From Deminuibacter sp966424055 (GTDB taxonomy: Bacteria > Bacteroidota > Bacteroidia > Chitinophagales > Chitinophagaceae): DNA of 64,000 nucleotides. The notes under the pieces were generated by a model, which ran no database searches, was not told where the DNA came from, and was given only the letters and a program-made list of their open reading frames with translations. The DNA is taken from contig CBJLMB010000009.1 in NCBI GenBank assembly GCA_966424055.1, positions 111,282 to 175,281 on the forward strand, in the 5' to 3' direction. How positions within the stretch are numbered: the stretch's first letter is position 1; every line of letters begins with the position of its first letter. This document shows positions 18,527 through 27,240 of this stretch, piece by piece. The position numbers were made by a program, and so were the translations under genes.

Positions 18527-19894
18527 ATGTCGTCTGTTACCAATCATACAAACTTCCATTTCTTTTCAGAAATCGCAAAGGAAAATACCTATCGCCTGCT
18601 TTTCCCCGATGCAAAAGCAGGCATGGCGATAATATTGCTGTATGAAAAGCTGGAGAATGGTGCTTTCCCCGATAAATTCTTTAAAGAGTCCGATATACAC
18701 GATGCATTGCTAAAAGTATCTTCCGTTAATCTAAACAACGGGCAATATCATTTAAAAGAGCAGTACAACAGCATCATCAGCGATTTGCAGGAATATTTTT
18801 TGCGATATGATGAAGACAAACAACAATACAGTTTCAAGGAATATGCCTACACCTTTTGCAGGCATGCCAAGGAAACACTCAAGTCCTTTTTCGATCCCAC
18901 ACAAATTGAAGTAATCTGCACAAATCTCCGGGATAAACTCATCGGCTGCGGCACACAAGAAAAAGTACAGGAGTGGTTTAAACTGGATTTTTCAGCATTC
19001 AAACCCCTTCTAAAAAACCAGTTGGATTACCTGGACAAACAGATTGATCAATCCGTAGCAGACTTAAGAGAGAATAAAAAACTCAGCTTACAGGAAGGGA
19101 CAATTTTAGATACGCTACGCCAAATCGACGAACGCTTTGAAGTCATCCGTAGCCAAAACAAAGAATTACGGACTGCCTTCAGGGCAACAGAAGAAATCAG
19201 AAAATTGCTCAACAAATATGCAGAGCAATACGACAGCGATGAAATACATAAAGGCACAGATGTTGCCATTTCCTTTTTTCAGGAAATGCGCCACGTACTA
19301 TTATTGATAGATAAAAGGCTCGACAGGATACAACCCCGGATAAAGCAACTCTTCAGCAATTTAAATAAACCCCTCTTTAATGTCAGGATAGAGAAATTTA
19401 TCGGCTACTTAATCCGCAACAGTACAGAAACGAATGTAGAAGGCAGGAAGGAATTGTCATTGCCGGATGGGATTCATCAAACAATAACCAGTCTTGCCAT
19501 TTCAAATTTCACTATTGTAGAGCGAAAAACAGACCTGTTTCCTGTCAAACCTAAAAAACGCATTGTAGTTGTAGAAAACCCTGAAATAAAACAGAAAGCA
19601 TTTGCAACAACCATCAGCCAGGTATTTCAGCAAGATGATGTAACACGGTGGTTAGGCATAATAGCAGAGCAGTTGGCAGAAGAAAAACAAGTGGATTTAT
19701 CCGATTATTTTTTCAGGATCATTCAGGAAGAAAAAGGAGATAACACATTAGGCTTGGCAATTTCAGTACTATACCGAACCATAAAGCGGTATGAACAGCA
19801 GCAGCAATGTAACGTAACAATAAACCCAGCCGTTACAAAAAGCCGCCAGGGAATAAAAACTACATTATGGCAGATAACAATACAACAGAAATAA
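18527..19894 (+). CDS. jetA: Wadjet protein JetA (kleisin-like, MukF-related)
   Basis: A 455-residue, mostly helical cytoplasmic protein, first gene of a four-gene set whose order and overlaps match Wadjet. It has a winged-helix-like start (NTYRLLFPDAKAGMAIILLY), a central coiled coil (about 160-280, e.g. FEVIRSQNKELRTAFRATEE) and a C-terminal domain. JetA is the kleisin that bridges the JetC heads of this SMC-like complex, which extrudes and cuts small circular plasmids. It begins 6 bases after the Avs-like stop and overlaps jetB by 28 bases. The identification rests on position, length and helical pattern more than on a single motif. Confidence 0.85.
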   Translation: MSSVTNHTNFHFFSEIAKENTYRLLFPDAKAGMAIILLYEKLENGAFPDKFFKESDIHDALLKVSSVNLNNGQYHLKEQYNSIISDLQEYFLRYDEDKQQYSFKEYAYTFCRHAKETLKSFFDPTQIEVICTNLRDKLIGCGTQEKVQEWFKLDFSAFKPLLKNQLDYLDKQIDQSVADLRENKKLSLQEGTILDTLRQIDERFEVIRSQNKELRTAFRATEEIRKLLNKYAEQYDSDEIHKGTDVAISFFQEMRHVLLLIDKRLDRIQPRIKQLFSNLNKPLFNVRIEKFIGYLIRNSTETNVEGRKELSLPDGIHQTITSLAISNFTIVERKTDLFPVKPKKRIVVVENPEIKQKAFATTISQVFQQDDVTRWLGIIAEQLAEEKQVDLSDYFFRIIQEEKGDNTLGLAISVLYRTIKRYEQQQQCNVTINPAVTKSRQGIKTTLWQITIQQK

Positions 19895-20523
19895 TGCCCT
19901 GGTCATTCCTGGCGGACACTGAGGCTGAAAACTATTTTGCCAGGGTGGACTATGCGCTCAAAAATGGCAGGCATATCCAGCAATGGAAAGAACAAGCCTA
20001 TTGGTTCCATTTTATCGCCAATAATGAAGAGAGTATCAAACAATACTACCGCACCTATTTTGGGGTTAGGCTGGAACATGGAGGAGAAGCTAACGACAAA
20101 TATTATTATCTCGACTTTATGCCCGATTCAAGGGGAAACATACCGGTTGATAACAGGCATTTTTTGCAGAACGAATATGTGATTGTTGGCTTTATGCTGT
20201 ATAAAGCCATTTTTATTGATAACTATATAGAACTATCCTCTGTAAAAGCCTTCCAGCGTATGCTCAGGCAGGATTATGAAGAATTTAAAGAAGGTTTGTT
20301 CCGGGTATTGGCAAAGGCAAAGAACCTGAAAATTACGGAAATGACAGAAAGAAAAATGGATGCTGTAGTAGCAAATGCAATGAAGGCCTTTGACAAAATA
20401 GGTTGGATTGAATTGCAGGAAGATAGTTTTGAAGTATTATCATCATTCCAGCGGTTACCTAAGCTGTATGCCGATTATATTAACAATATTGACGAATGGA
20501 TTAAAATAGAAGCAACGAAATGA
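19867..20523 (+). CDS. jetB: Wadjet protein JetB (KITE-like, MukE-related)
   Basis: A 218-residue protein between jetA and jetC. It shows the pattern of the DUF4194/MukE-like family: an N-terminal helical part, the YYLDFMPDSRGNIPVDNRHF segment, and two winged-helix-like stretches including FEVLSSFQRLPKLYADYI near the C-terminus. JetB dimers bind the JetA kleisin and brace the SMC heads. It overlaps jetA by 28 bases and jetC by 4 (ATGA), showing tight translational coupling. Confidence 0.85.
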   Translation: MADNNTTEIMPWSFLADTEAENYFARVDYALKNGRHIQQWKEQAYWFHFIANNEESIKQYYRTYFGVRLEHGGEANDKYYYLDFMPDSRGNIPVDNRHFLQNEYVIVGFMLYKAIFIDNYIELSSVKAFQRMLRQDYEEFKEGLFRVLAKAKNLKITEMTERKMDAVVANAMKAFDKIGWIELQEDSFEVLSSFQRLPKLYADYINNIDEWIKIEATK

Positions 20524-23500
20524 AGCAATATCCCCGTATATATTCTTTATCCACTCTGGGGTTAATACACCACCAGGAGTTTGACTATTTATTCCACCCT
20601 TTCCGTACAGATTTTATCGGGGAAAGCGGCTCAGGCAAAAGCATGATAGCAGACCTGATACAACTCATTTTTGTTGGATCCGATGCTTTCGAATCGGCTA
20701 CTAAGGCAACGGGAAAAAGAGAACCGGAGGGAATGGTGCTCACTGAAGGTGGGCATAGCAAAACAATGGGCTATGCTTTGTTGAATATAGAAATGCAACC
20801 TCAGAAATACCTGGTCGCAGGTACTTATATAGAAACAGGCAATAGAAATGTGCAGGTGTTTATTATTCAACAGGGCTTCGACAAAAATGAGATCGTTTAC
20901 CTGGACAAGCCAATACTACATAAAGACCTTGTAGAGGATGATAATATTCTACCACTCGATCAGCTAAAAGATATTTTAACTGACAAGGGCTTGCTTTGCC
21001 AGTCATGGTCGAGGTTAAAAAAATACCACGAGCTGCTGTACAAACAAAACATTCTGCCAATAGACCTTTCAGCCAGCGACAGGCAACTGAAAGACTATGC
21101 AGAAATCCTGCAGTCGTTTTCGAGAGGCAAACTTTTAGATACACAAAAAAGTAGCAGCCTTAAAGACTTTTTATTCGGTAGAGATACGGCCAACAGTATT
21201 TACGAGACGTATAAAGCAGCAGTAAAAGACATGGAGGCCACCATAGGAGAATACGGCTCAAACCTTCAGGAAATAGCTCGTGTAACTGAAAAAGAAGCGG
21301 CTCTATTGGCACTTAAAAGGAATCGGGATGAGCGGGATCAGTATCAGAAAATATGGATAGACAAGCAGCTATTGTATGCAAACCAGGAGACCCTGTCACT
21401 TCGTAGAGAAATCATAGATACAATTACAGAATTTGCAAAAGCAAAACAACACTACAACATTCTTCACGAGCTGCTGAAAGCAGAAATCACTCAACTTGAA
21501 TCAGGGATACCTGAACTAGAAATAGAAAAACAAGCTTTAAATAATAAATACGAAGAAAGCCTGCTGACTTACAAAGAAACAGGGAAGGTGCAAAAATGGC
21601 TACAGGAAGCTAACTGCACATTAGAACAGCTTCGTAACAAGTATGAAGAAAATAGTCAGGTCCGCTCAAAAAAGGAAAACCTTCAAAACCTGACAAAAGA
21701 ACTAAAATCAAAAAATCTCGAAACAGCATTTGATCAGGTTGAAGCAAAAGATAGTATCGGATCGCTCAATCAGTTTTTAACCGATACAATCACAGCTTTA
21801 AAAATTGAACTTGAAACTAAAGAAATACTTAAGCGGTTTTCAAACCTCAATGACCCCGATTCATTTGCCAATTGGGCTATAGCGCAAAAACGAGCATTTA
21901 CGTTGGAAGAAGAAAGCGCCATCATTGAGTTTCAAAAATTTCCAAGAAAAAAGCCCGCAAACAATAAAGACTATTTGCCGTCTCCAAAAGAGTTTATTGA
22001 GGCCTTGGAGATGATTGAAAAAGAAGAGACCGGTTTTTGGATAAACTTGAATGGTATAAGAAAATTTGTCCCCTACACGCCCAAACAAATTTTTAATACG
22101 ACCAACACGCAAACCATTACTTCCCATTTTGCGGCATATTCCACCTCCATCGATAAGGATATCACCAATGCTAAAAAGAAGCTGGCTGATTATCCCGCCA
22201 TACAAACGATATTATTAGCCCTACCCAATCCAACAGAAGCATTAGCGGCTTATAATGATAAAGAAAGAGTGACTGCCTACAAGTTGATAGATTCTTTACA
22301 CGTTGGAGAAACAGATTTTGACAAAGCTTTAGAAGTATATAAAAACAAATCAGAAATTGAAGACAGCTACAGGGAATCAAAGCAAAATCTGGATGAGATT
22401 CAGGAGAAGATCACTGAAAGCAGAACGTTGTTACAATTGTACAAATCATATCAGGGGGTAAGCAACAGTACCACGGATAATTTTACTACTCAACTAGAAA
22501 GTAACGATGAGTTTGGGGGCATAATTTTGGAAATAGCCAGAACATATGAACTGACTAAAGGCAATGTTCAGGCAACATTTAAACAGGCTTCAGACAAAGG
22601 CGCATTTATAAAGGACAACCAGCATGATATACAGCCCAAATTGTCTGCTATCTCCGGTATTCAAAATAAGATTAAAGAATATGAGGAATGGAAAACAAAG
22701 TTCGAAAAGGTAAAGCTTCAATACCAGGGATTATACAATGAGTTGCCTGATAATATAATTTCGGATACTTATATTCCTAACCCTTACAGGGAATATGAAG
22801 CATTTATAAGGGCAGAAGAAAATTGCACGCAAAATTTTCATAGAACTATCCAAGATTATATTCCGTCTGAAGCGCATCGGTTTGAAGGTGAGGAAAATTT
22901 AAGCGAATTGGCAAAAAGTCTGTTACCAGAGGCGTTTCATGATGCGGTTCTTTCCGGCCAGTCTGAAGAGACTATTATAGATACAATAGCAAATTACCTG
23001 CACCGCATTAATGATAAAAACCGGCAATTAAACAACCGGAAAATACAAAAGATAAAAGACCTACTGCACGATGTAGATGTAGCTGCTTCACAACAGGAAA
23101 ACATTATCCGCAGAATTGACAATTTCCTAAAGGATGAAACAAGCATCACCGGAGGATACAAAGCCAGGTTGAAAAAAACAACTTCTACCTTATTCCCCAA
23201 AGAATGGATGAGCCGTTTTCAGGAAAACCTGGAAGACACATCCAATAATTTTACTGGGAGGCTGGCTGAAAAAATAGACCTGGAAAATATGATCATAACC
23301 GCATTCTTAGATTGTGGCGGACATGCGGGGATGCAGGTAACAGCACAAAAGCTATTAGACCCTTCTGTTTATTACGAAGTAGAATTCAAAATGGAATCAG
23401 CCACAGGCAGGGTCAATAAAGGCAGCACGGGGCAAACATACGCAGCTATTGCACTACTGTGCATCGCCAGGCTTTCTGTAATGGATAATGAAGAAGGAAA

Positions 23501-23768
23501 GAAACAGCAACCGGCAGTAAGAATAATGCCTATTGATGAGGCAGAAGGATTAGGCTCAAACTATGATATGCTGCACGACATTGCCCAGCTTTACGACTAC
23601 CAGATTATCTCACTTTCCATTGGTCCGGTAGGCAAATTTAAAGATGGGGAACAGTACCTCTACATACTCCATAAAAATATGGAAGAAGAAGCGGCCGTTA
23701 ATTATACACCGATGGCCATTTTATGTGAAGCAGATAAATCAGCAATACAGACCGGAATTGAAATATGA
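20520..23768 (+). CDS. jetC: Wadjet protein JetC (SMC/MukB-like ATPase)
   Basis: A 1,082-residue SMC-like ATPase, the motor of Wadjet. The P-loop lies at the very N-terminus (FIGESGSGKSMIADLIQ, about residues 33-48). Long coiled coils fill about 240-430 and 600-900. The C-terminal head has the ABC signature variant GSTGQTYAAIALL (about 968-980) and Walker B IMPIDEAEGLG (about 1003-1013). The length and layout match JetC and its relative MukB. The complex is known to extrude DNA loops and to allow JetD to cut small circular DNA, protecting against plasmids. It overlaps jetB and jetD by 4 bases each. Confidence 0.93.
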   Translation: MKQYPRIYSLSTLGLIHHQEFDYLFHPFRTDFIGESGSGKSMIADLIQLIFVGSDAFESATKATGKREPEGMVLTEGGHSKTMGYALLNIEMQPQKYLVAGTYIETGNRNVQVFIIQQGFDKNEIVYLDKPILHKDLVEDDNILPLDQLKDILTDKGLLCQSWSRLKKYHELLYKQNILPIDLSASDRQLKDYAEILQSFSRGKLLDTQKSSSLKDFLFGRDTANSIYETYKAAVKDMEATIGEYGSNLQEIARVTEKEAALLALKRNRDERDQYQKIWIDKQLLYANQETLSLRREIIDTITEFAKAKQHYNILHELLKAEITQLESGIPELEIEKQALNNKYEESLLTYKETGKVQKWLQEANCTLEQLRNKYEENSQVRSKKENLQNLTKELKSKNLETAFDQVEAKDSIGSLNQFLTDTITALKIELETKEILKRFSNLNDPDSFANWAIAQKRAFTLEEESAIIEFQKFPRKKPANNKDYLPSPKEFIEALEMIEKEETGFWINLNGIRKFVPYTPKQIFNTTNTQTITSHFAAYSTSIDKDITNAKKKLADYPAIQTILLALPNPTEALAAYNDKERVTAYKLIDSLHVGETDFDKALEVYKNKSEIEDSYRESKQNLDEIQEKITESRTLLQLYKSYQGVSNSTTDNFTTQLESNDEFGGIILEIARTYELTKGNVQATFKQASDKGAFIKDNQHDIQPKLSAISGIQNKIKEYEEWKTKFEKVKLQYQGLYNELPDNIISDTYIPNPYREYEAFIRAEENCTQNFHRTIQDYIPSEAHRFEGEENLSELAKSLLPEAFHDAVLSGQSEETIIDTIANYLHRINDKNRQLNNRKIQKIKDLLHDVDVAASQQENIIRRIDNFLKDETSITGGYKARLKKTTSTLFPKEWMSRFQENLEDTSNNFTGRLAEKIDLENMIITAFLDCGGHAGMQVTAQKLLDPSVYYEVEFKMESATGRVNKGSTGQTYAAIALLCIARLSVMDNEEGKKQQPAVRIMPIDEAEGLGSNYDMLHDIAQLYDYQIISLSIGPVGKFKDGEQYLYILHKNMEEEAAVNYTPMAILCEADKSAIQTGIEI

Positions 23769-24730
23769 AAAGAGCACTGACATGGCGGCATTTAAAAGCA
23801 TTAAATCAATTGTACGTTGATAAACGTACCGATGCTAAGATTACGGACAACGGTTATATAGCTAACGTGTTAATGGCGCAAAAAAGATTACTCAAATTCA
23901 AATCGGATAATAATAAAATACTGGAAGCAGCGCCTAAATATGCCGCTTTTTACGAAGAAAATTTCAAACAGGATTTCGAGCAATATACCCTGTTTTTACA
24001 AACTGCTAACCTGGAGGATGATGCCAGGAGAAAATATACCGAAGATGATATCCGGGCATTAATGTTTGTAGTAGAACAAAAAGAAGAGTTAGTTAGGAAT
24101 CTCACAACTATTAAGACATTTTCTGGAGAGATTTTTAAAGGTAAAGGCTCAAAATATTTAGAAAATAGACCTGGATTAAAAAATGCCGTTTGTAAAATAT
24201 TAGGAATAACAGATTTTCCTGAGAAGGATCCTAAAAACCTTCAATGGAGATTGGTAACGGATTGTATTAGCCCTAAGGCTATTGTATTGTGTGAGAACCT
24301 GGATCGCTTAAAAAATCCATGGAAAGCCCGGGATGCAAATTTAGAATTATGGTACGTTGGTGGAAATAATATAGGTATTATAGATTTTATTGATCCTGAC
24401 AAATTAAGCCTACCCATTTATTATTGCTGTGATTGGGATTTTCATGGCTTATCCATTTATTCCCGGATAAAGCAAAAAATGAAAGTAAAGGGTATTAATA
24501 TTAATATTCTGATGCCCTATGTCTATAACATAGCTTTACCTGTTAATTCCCCACATCACAATAGTGAGTGGGATTTTAATAAACTATTCTCGGGGTTGAA
24601 GGAAGAGGATTTTTCTGAAGATGCGAAGAAATTTATAAATAGGCTGATTCGAGAAAATAAATGGGTGGAAGAAGAGTCGTTGGATTTAATCGACACCTTA
24701 CTTTTTAATAAAGTTTTCGATAACTTTTAA
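23765..24730 (+). CDS. jetD: Wadjet nuclease JetD (Toprim/topoisomerase VI A-like)
   Basis: A 321-residue protein, last of jetABCD. The C-terminal half contains a Toprim-type metal site: the glutamate in IVLCENLDRL (about residue 176) and the aspartates of CCDWDFHGLSIY (about 221-232), with a later SEWDF. JetD is the subunit that cleaves trapped circular DNA. The N-terminal part is winged-helix-like. It is at the short end for the family, but the catalytic half looks complete. The ATG overlaps the jetC stop, and a terminator follows 23 bases after the stop. Confidence 0.9.
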   Translation: MKRALTWRHLKALNQLYVDKRTDAKITDNGYIANVLMAQKRLLKFKSDNNKILEAAPKYAAFYEENFKQDFEQYTLFLQTANLEDDARRKYTEDDIRALMFVVEQKEELVRNLTTIKTFSGEIFKGKGSKYLENRPGLKNAVCKILGITDFPEKDPKNLQWRLVTDCISPKAIVLCENLDRLKNPWKARDANLELWYVGGNNIGIIDFIDPDKLSLPIYYCCDWDFHGLSIYSRIKQKMKVKGININILMPYVYNIALPVNSPHHNSEWDFNKLFSGLKEEDFSEDAKKFINRLIRENKWVEEESLDLIDTLLFNKVFDNF

Positions 24731-24753
24731 TAATTTCCTAGTTAAATAGGTCT

Positions 24754-24775
24754 ACTCCTAAAGAAGGAGTTTTTT
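24754..24775 (+). terminator. Terminator after jetD
   Basis: A 6-bp stem (ACTCCT at 24754-24759 with AGGAGT at 24765-24770), a 5-nt loop and TTTTT. It closes the defence gene run. Confidence 0.8.
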
Positions 24776-24828
24776 ACTTCATCTCAATGAATCTTGCTCC
24801 TATTTAATGCATTTTTTGTTGAAATTTT

Positions 24829-24850
24829 TTTGTACCCCATTTGTACCTCC
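24829..24850. repeat. Right-end repeat of the island (possible integrase arm sites)
   Basis: Two direct copies of TTTGTACC (24829-24836 and 24840-24847) are 11 bases apart. ATTTGTACCTCC (24839-24850) is the exact reverse complement of GGAGGTACAAAT at 7945-7956 next to mnmE. Together they bracket the accessory genes. Confidence 0.45.
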
Positions 24851-24920
24851 GAACCTATGAAGCATTGAAAATCAAACGATCCTACATTTTGCATAGGGAA
24901 GTGAGTTTCCTTCTATGTTC

Positions 24921-25319
24921 CTATCCACATCGGTAATTTACAAAATTTTCAGCCGCCGACATTTGACTAATAGCAATCTTATAGATTCCTATGGTATCCA
25001 CTTCTGCCAACCCCCCTAAAGAGGACAAATTTTTTCTGCGTTTACATCCACTTAATACCATGTTCATAGCAGAATAGCATATAAGACAGTGAATCGAACG
25101 CCGGTTATTCGCGCTGGTGAAACTTCGCTTTGAATATATTCCAGGCCAGTGCTGATCCCCTATTTGCACCCATAAACCTAAATTGTTTTCGAACTGTTTG
25201 ATCTTTGCTTGTACCTCTTTAGAATAGGTTGTATTGTTTTGTGCAGATAGATTACTTGTTTGGATACAAAAGAACAGAGATAAAAAAAATGATGCAGCGG
25301 CTTTTATGTGTTTAGGCAT
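24921..25319 (-). CDS. Small secreted hypothetical protein, perhaps a remnant
   Basis: 132 residues. The first ~27 form a clear signal peptide (FFLSLFFCIQTSNLSAQ). The next part, YSKEVQAKIKQFENNLGLWV, resembles the start of Bacteroidota secreted serine hydrolases, where a 'K..E..L..WVQ' stretch follows the signal. After about residue 60 the composition changes to Cys/Ser/Arg-rich sequence that does not look like a folded domain, so the frame may have slipped. It could be the decayed 5' end of a longer gene, since it lies just outside the island's right end. Confidence 0.4.
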   Translation of the reverse strand: MPKHIKAAASFFLSLFFCIQTSNLSAQNNTTYSKEVQAKIKQFENNLGLWVQIGDQHWPGIYSKRSFTSANNRRSIHCLICYSAMNMVLSGCKRRKNLSSLGGLAEVDTIGIYKIAISQMSAAENFVNYRCG

Positions 25320-25399
25320 ATCGATATATTAAAATAATTGACAAATGATTTTAATATCAACAATGGAAGTTTCTTCAACTGCTTGCATAATTTATTTAC

Positions 25400-25942
25400 T
25401 CAACAACCGCCTTTGCGCGGGGCACGTTTATAAATTATGCTACTATCCCGTTCTACATAGTCGCCCGATACTATTGGATATGAATACTTGGGCGCGTACG
25501 ATACACTATGGCTTCTTATAATTATTTTGTCGTTGACTTTCAGACTATACAATCGCTGAAGTTCATTAGGATTTTCCGCCCCAAAACTGAGAATACAATC
25601 GTCACCATTAATCCTGACCATCACGCCGAAACCTAATCTTGAGCCTGGCGGAAGAGAAAGAGAGGTCACAACAGCTTCCATATCACTGGAAGCATTTATA
25701 TGCTTGCTTATTTTAACAGCAGCATCAAGCACTTTCTTGCCTTCAGGAGACGCTTCCCATTTTTTGAACTTTATACCACCAGGGGTAGCTTCCCATTGTT
25801 TCAATTGGGCTTTCATTTCGGCAGCAGTGAGTGGCTTTGGGGCTGTTTTTTTAGAAGTTCCTTTTTTGATTTCGCGATTAGCAAATACTAGTCCGCTTAT
25901 CACCACCAGCAGTAAGATCAGCGCATAAATAGCTTTTTTCAT
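25400..25942 (-). CDS. Membrane-anchored or secreted hypothetical protein
   Basis: 180 residues from the ATG at 25942 (MKKAIYALILLLVVISGLVF); an in-frame ATG at 25966 would add eight residues. One N-terminal hydrophobic segment is followed by a Lys/Pro-rich linker, a helical part with two similar 'W(E)A(T/S)P(G/E)G' turns (QWEATPGG and KWEASPEG), and a C-terminal part rich in beta-strand, ending APRKGGC. I do not recognise the family. It is divergent from the winged-helix regulator at 26124, so the two may share a regulatory region. Confidence 0.65.
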   Translation of the reverse strand: MKKAIYALILLLVVISGLVFANREIKKGTSKKTAPKPLTAAEMKAQLKQWEATPGGIKFKKWEASPEGKKVLDAAVKISKHINASSDMEAVVTSLSLPPGSRLGFGVMVRINGDDCILSFGAENPNELQRLYSLKVNDKIIIRSHSVSYAPKYSYPIVSGDYVERDSSIIYKRAPRKGGC

Positions 25943-26123
25943 ATTTTTTGTAGGTTTAATTAGCATAGACCTGTTTCCAGATAGATCAGATCCGTGTAAG
26001 GGATTTCTTTTATTTTTCGTATCTTTTTAAAGTTGATGCAACAAAAATACTTTGATGGTATTCAGATGAAGGCACCTGGATTGTAAATTGAAATGTAACT
26101 TTTGTAAATAATATCTTGACATT

Positions 26124-27035
26124 ATGCCTGATATGCGAAATTTCCTGCCCGGAAAACGTAAGTACGTGGGTGGATTGTTACTACTCCTATTTATCTCCAT
26201 AATCGGTCTGGCTTTCAGTATGGCTGTCAGTGAAGACTATGATGTCGCCCGGAGAGAAATTTTACTCCGCCGGATCGGCCATGAAATATTATTACAGTCT
26301 GGCGACAGTACATCACGGGTACTCCCGGTAAAAAAGATCGCCGAAAATGAATACCAGGTCAGTTTTGAGAATGAGCTTTCTTTTCAGCCCGACTTACTGG
26401 TGAATACTACCAAGCGTTTGTTAGCCGGAGATCCGCTTGCACGTGATTATGTTGTTAACGTACTGAACTGTGCAGATGCCAGTGTAGCTTATGGATATGC
26501 TATATCAAAAAATAAGAAAGATGATATTGTAACCTGTTTAGGAAGAAAGCAACCCAAAGCATGTTACATGATCAACATTAAATTTAAACCAACTATCATT
26601 ACAGCAAAGGCTAAATATTTCCTGGGCAGCCTGGCATTTTTAGTATTGGGAGGATTTATTTTTTGGAGACCTGGTAAGCAACGGAAGGCTTTAATCGATA
26701 GTCAGGATACTGACTTGCCCCCCAGTCGGCATACTGATATGTTCACATTGGGGTCCATGACGTTCGATACGGAGACCCGTAAGCTCATGATAAATGGAAA
26801 CACTACAGAGCTAACCAGGACCGAAACCCGTGTACTACACATTTTCGCATTGTCTCCTAACCAGATCATAGAGAGAAGCCGGTTGCAAAAAGAGATATGG
26901 GAAGACGAAGGTGTTATTGTGGGGCGTAGCCTGGATATGTTCATTTCAAAACTTAGAAAAAAACTGGAACCTGATCCCAATATCAACATTGTTGTTATAC
27001 GCGGCAAAGGATATAAACTTGAAATTAGCGCTTAA
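26124..27035 (+). CDS. Membrane-anchored winged-helix transcriptional regulator
   Basis: 303 residues. A membrane helix (about 14-33, YVGGLLLLLFISIIGLAFSM) is followed by an extracytoplasmic domain of about 125 residues with two Cys (VLNCAD, VTCLGR) plus one in KACYMI. A second helix lies at about 161-180 (YFLGSLAFLVLGGFIFW). The C-terminus is an OmpR/PhoB-type DNA-binding domain (Trans_reg_C): FTLGSMTFDTETRKLMINGN...LTRTETRVLHIF...RSLDMFISKLRKKL...VIRGKGYKL. This plan resembles ToxR/CadC-like one-component sensors, with two helices so that both ends are cytoplasmic. The signal is unknown. It is divergent from the secreted protein at 25400-25942. Confidence 0.85.
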   Translation: MPDMRNFLPGKRKYVGGLLLLLFISIIGLAFSMAVSEDYDVARREILLRRIGHEILLQSGDSTSRVLPVKKIAENEYQVSFENELSFQPDLLVNTTKRLLAGDPLARDYVVNVLNCADASVAYGYAISKNKKDDIVTCLGRKQPKACYMINIKFKPTIITAKAKYFLGSLAFLVLGGFIFWRPGKQRKALIDSQDTDLPPSRHTDMFTLGSMTFDTETRKLMINGNTTELTRTETRVLHIFALSPNQIIERSRLQKEIWEDEGVIVGRSLDMFISKLRKKLEPDPNINIVVIRGKGYKLEISA

Positions 27036-27217
27036 GGAAGAACCTCCCCGCTATCCTCAGCGTTGGCTTTAGCACCCCAACAATTTGCTGATAAAAGAAG
27101 CCTCCTTACTGGCTCAACTACCTGTTGCTCCCTACGGAGGTCTATAAGGATGATATTATCGGGAAGTAAAAAGCATACCACAACACCTCAATCATCCCAT
27201 CCCGTACAATAATCCAG

Positions 27218-27238
27218 GGCGGGATCATCCCGCCTTTT
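27218..27238. terminator. Terminator between convergent genes
   Basis: A 7-bp GC-rich stem (GGCGGGA at 27218-27224 with TCCCGCC at 27228-27234) has a 3-nt loop and is followed by TTTTCT on the plus strand. It lies between the regulator ending at 27035 and the minus-strand gene ending at 27241. Confidence 0.7.
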
Positions 27239-27240
27239 CT

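Noticed and set aside
7750..24900. Second copy of the mnmE 3' end as a direct-repeat attachment site
   Set aside because: I looked for TTTTGTATTGGCAAA again near the island's right end and found no copy; only the TTTGTACC-type repeats are shared.
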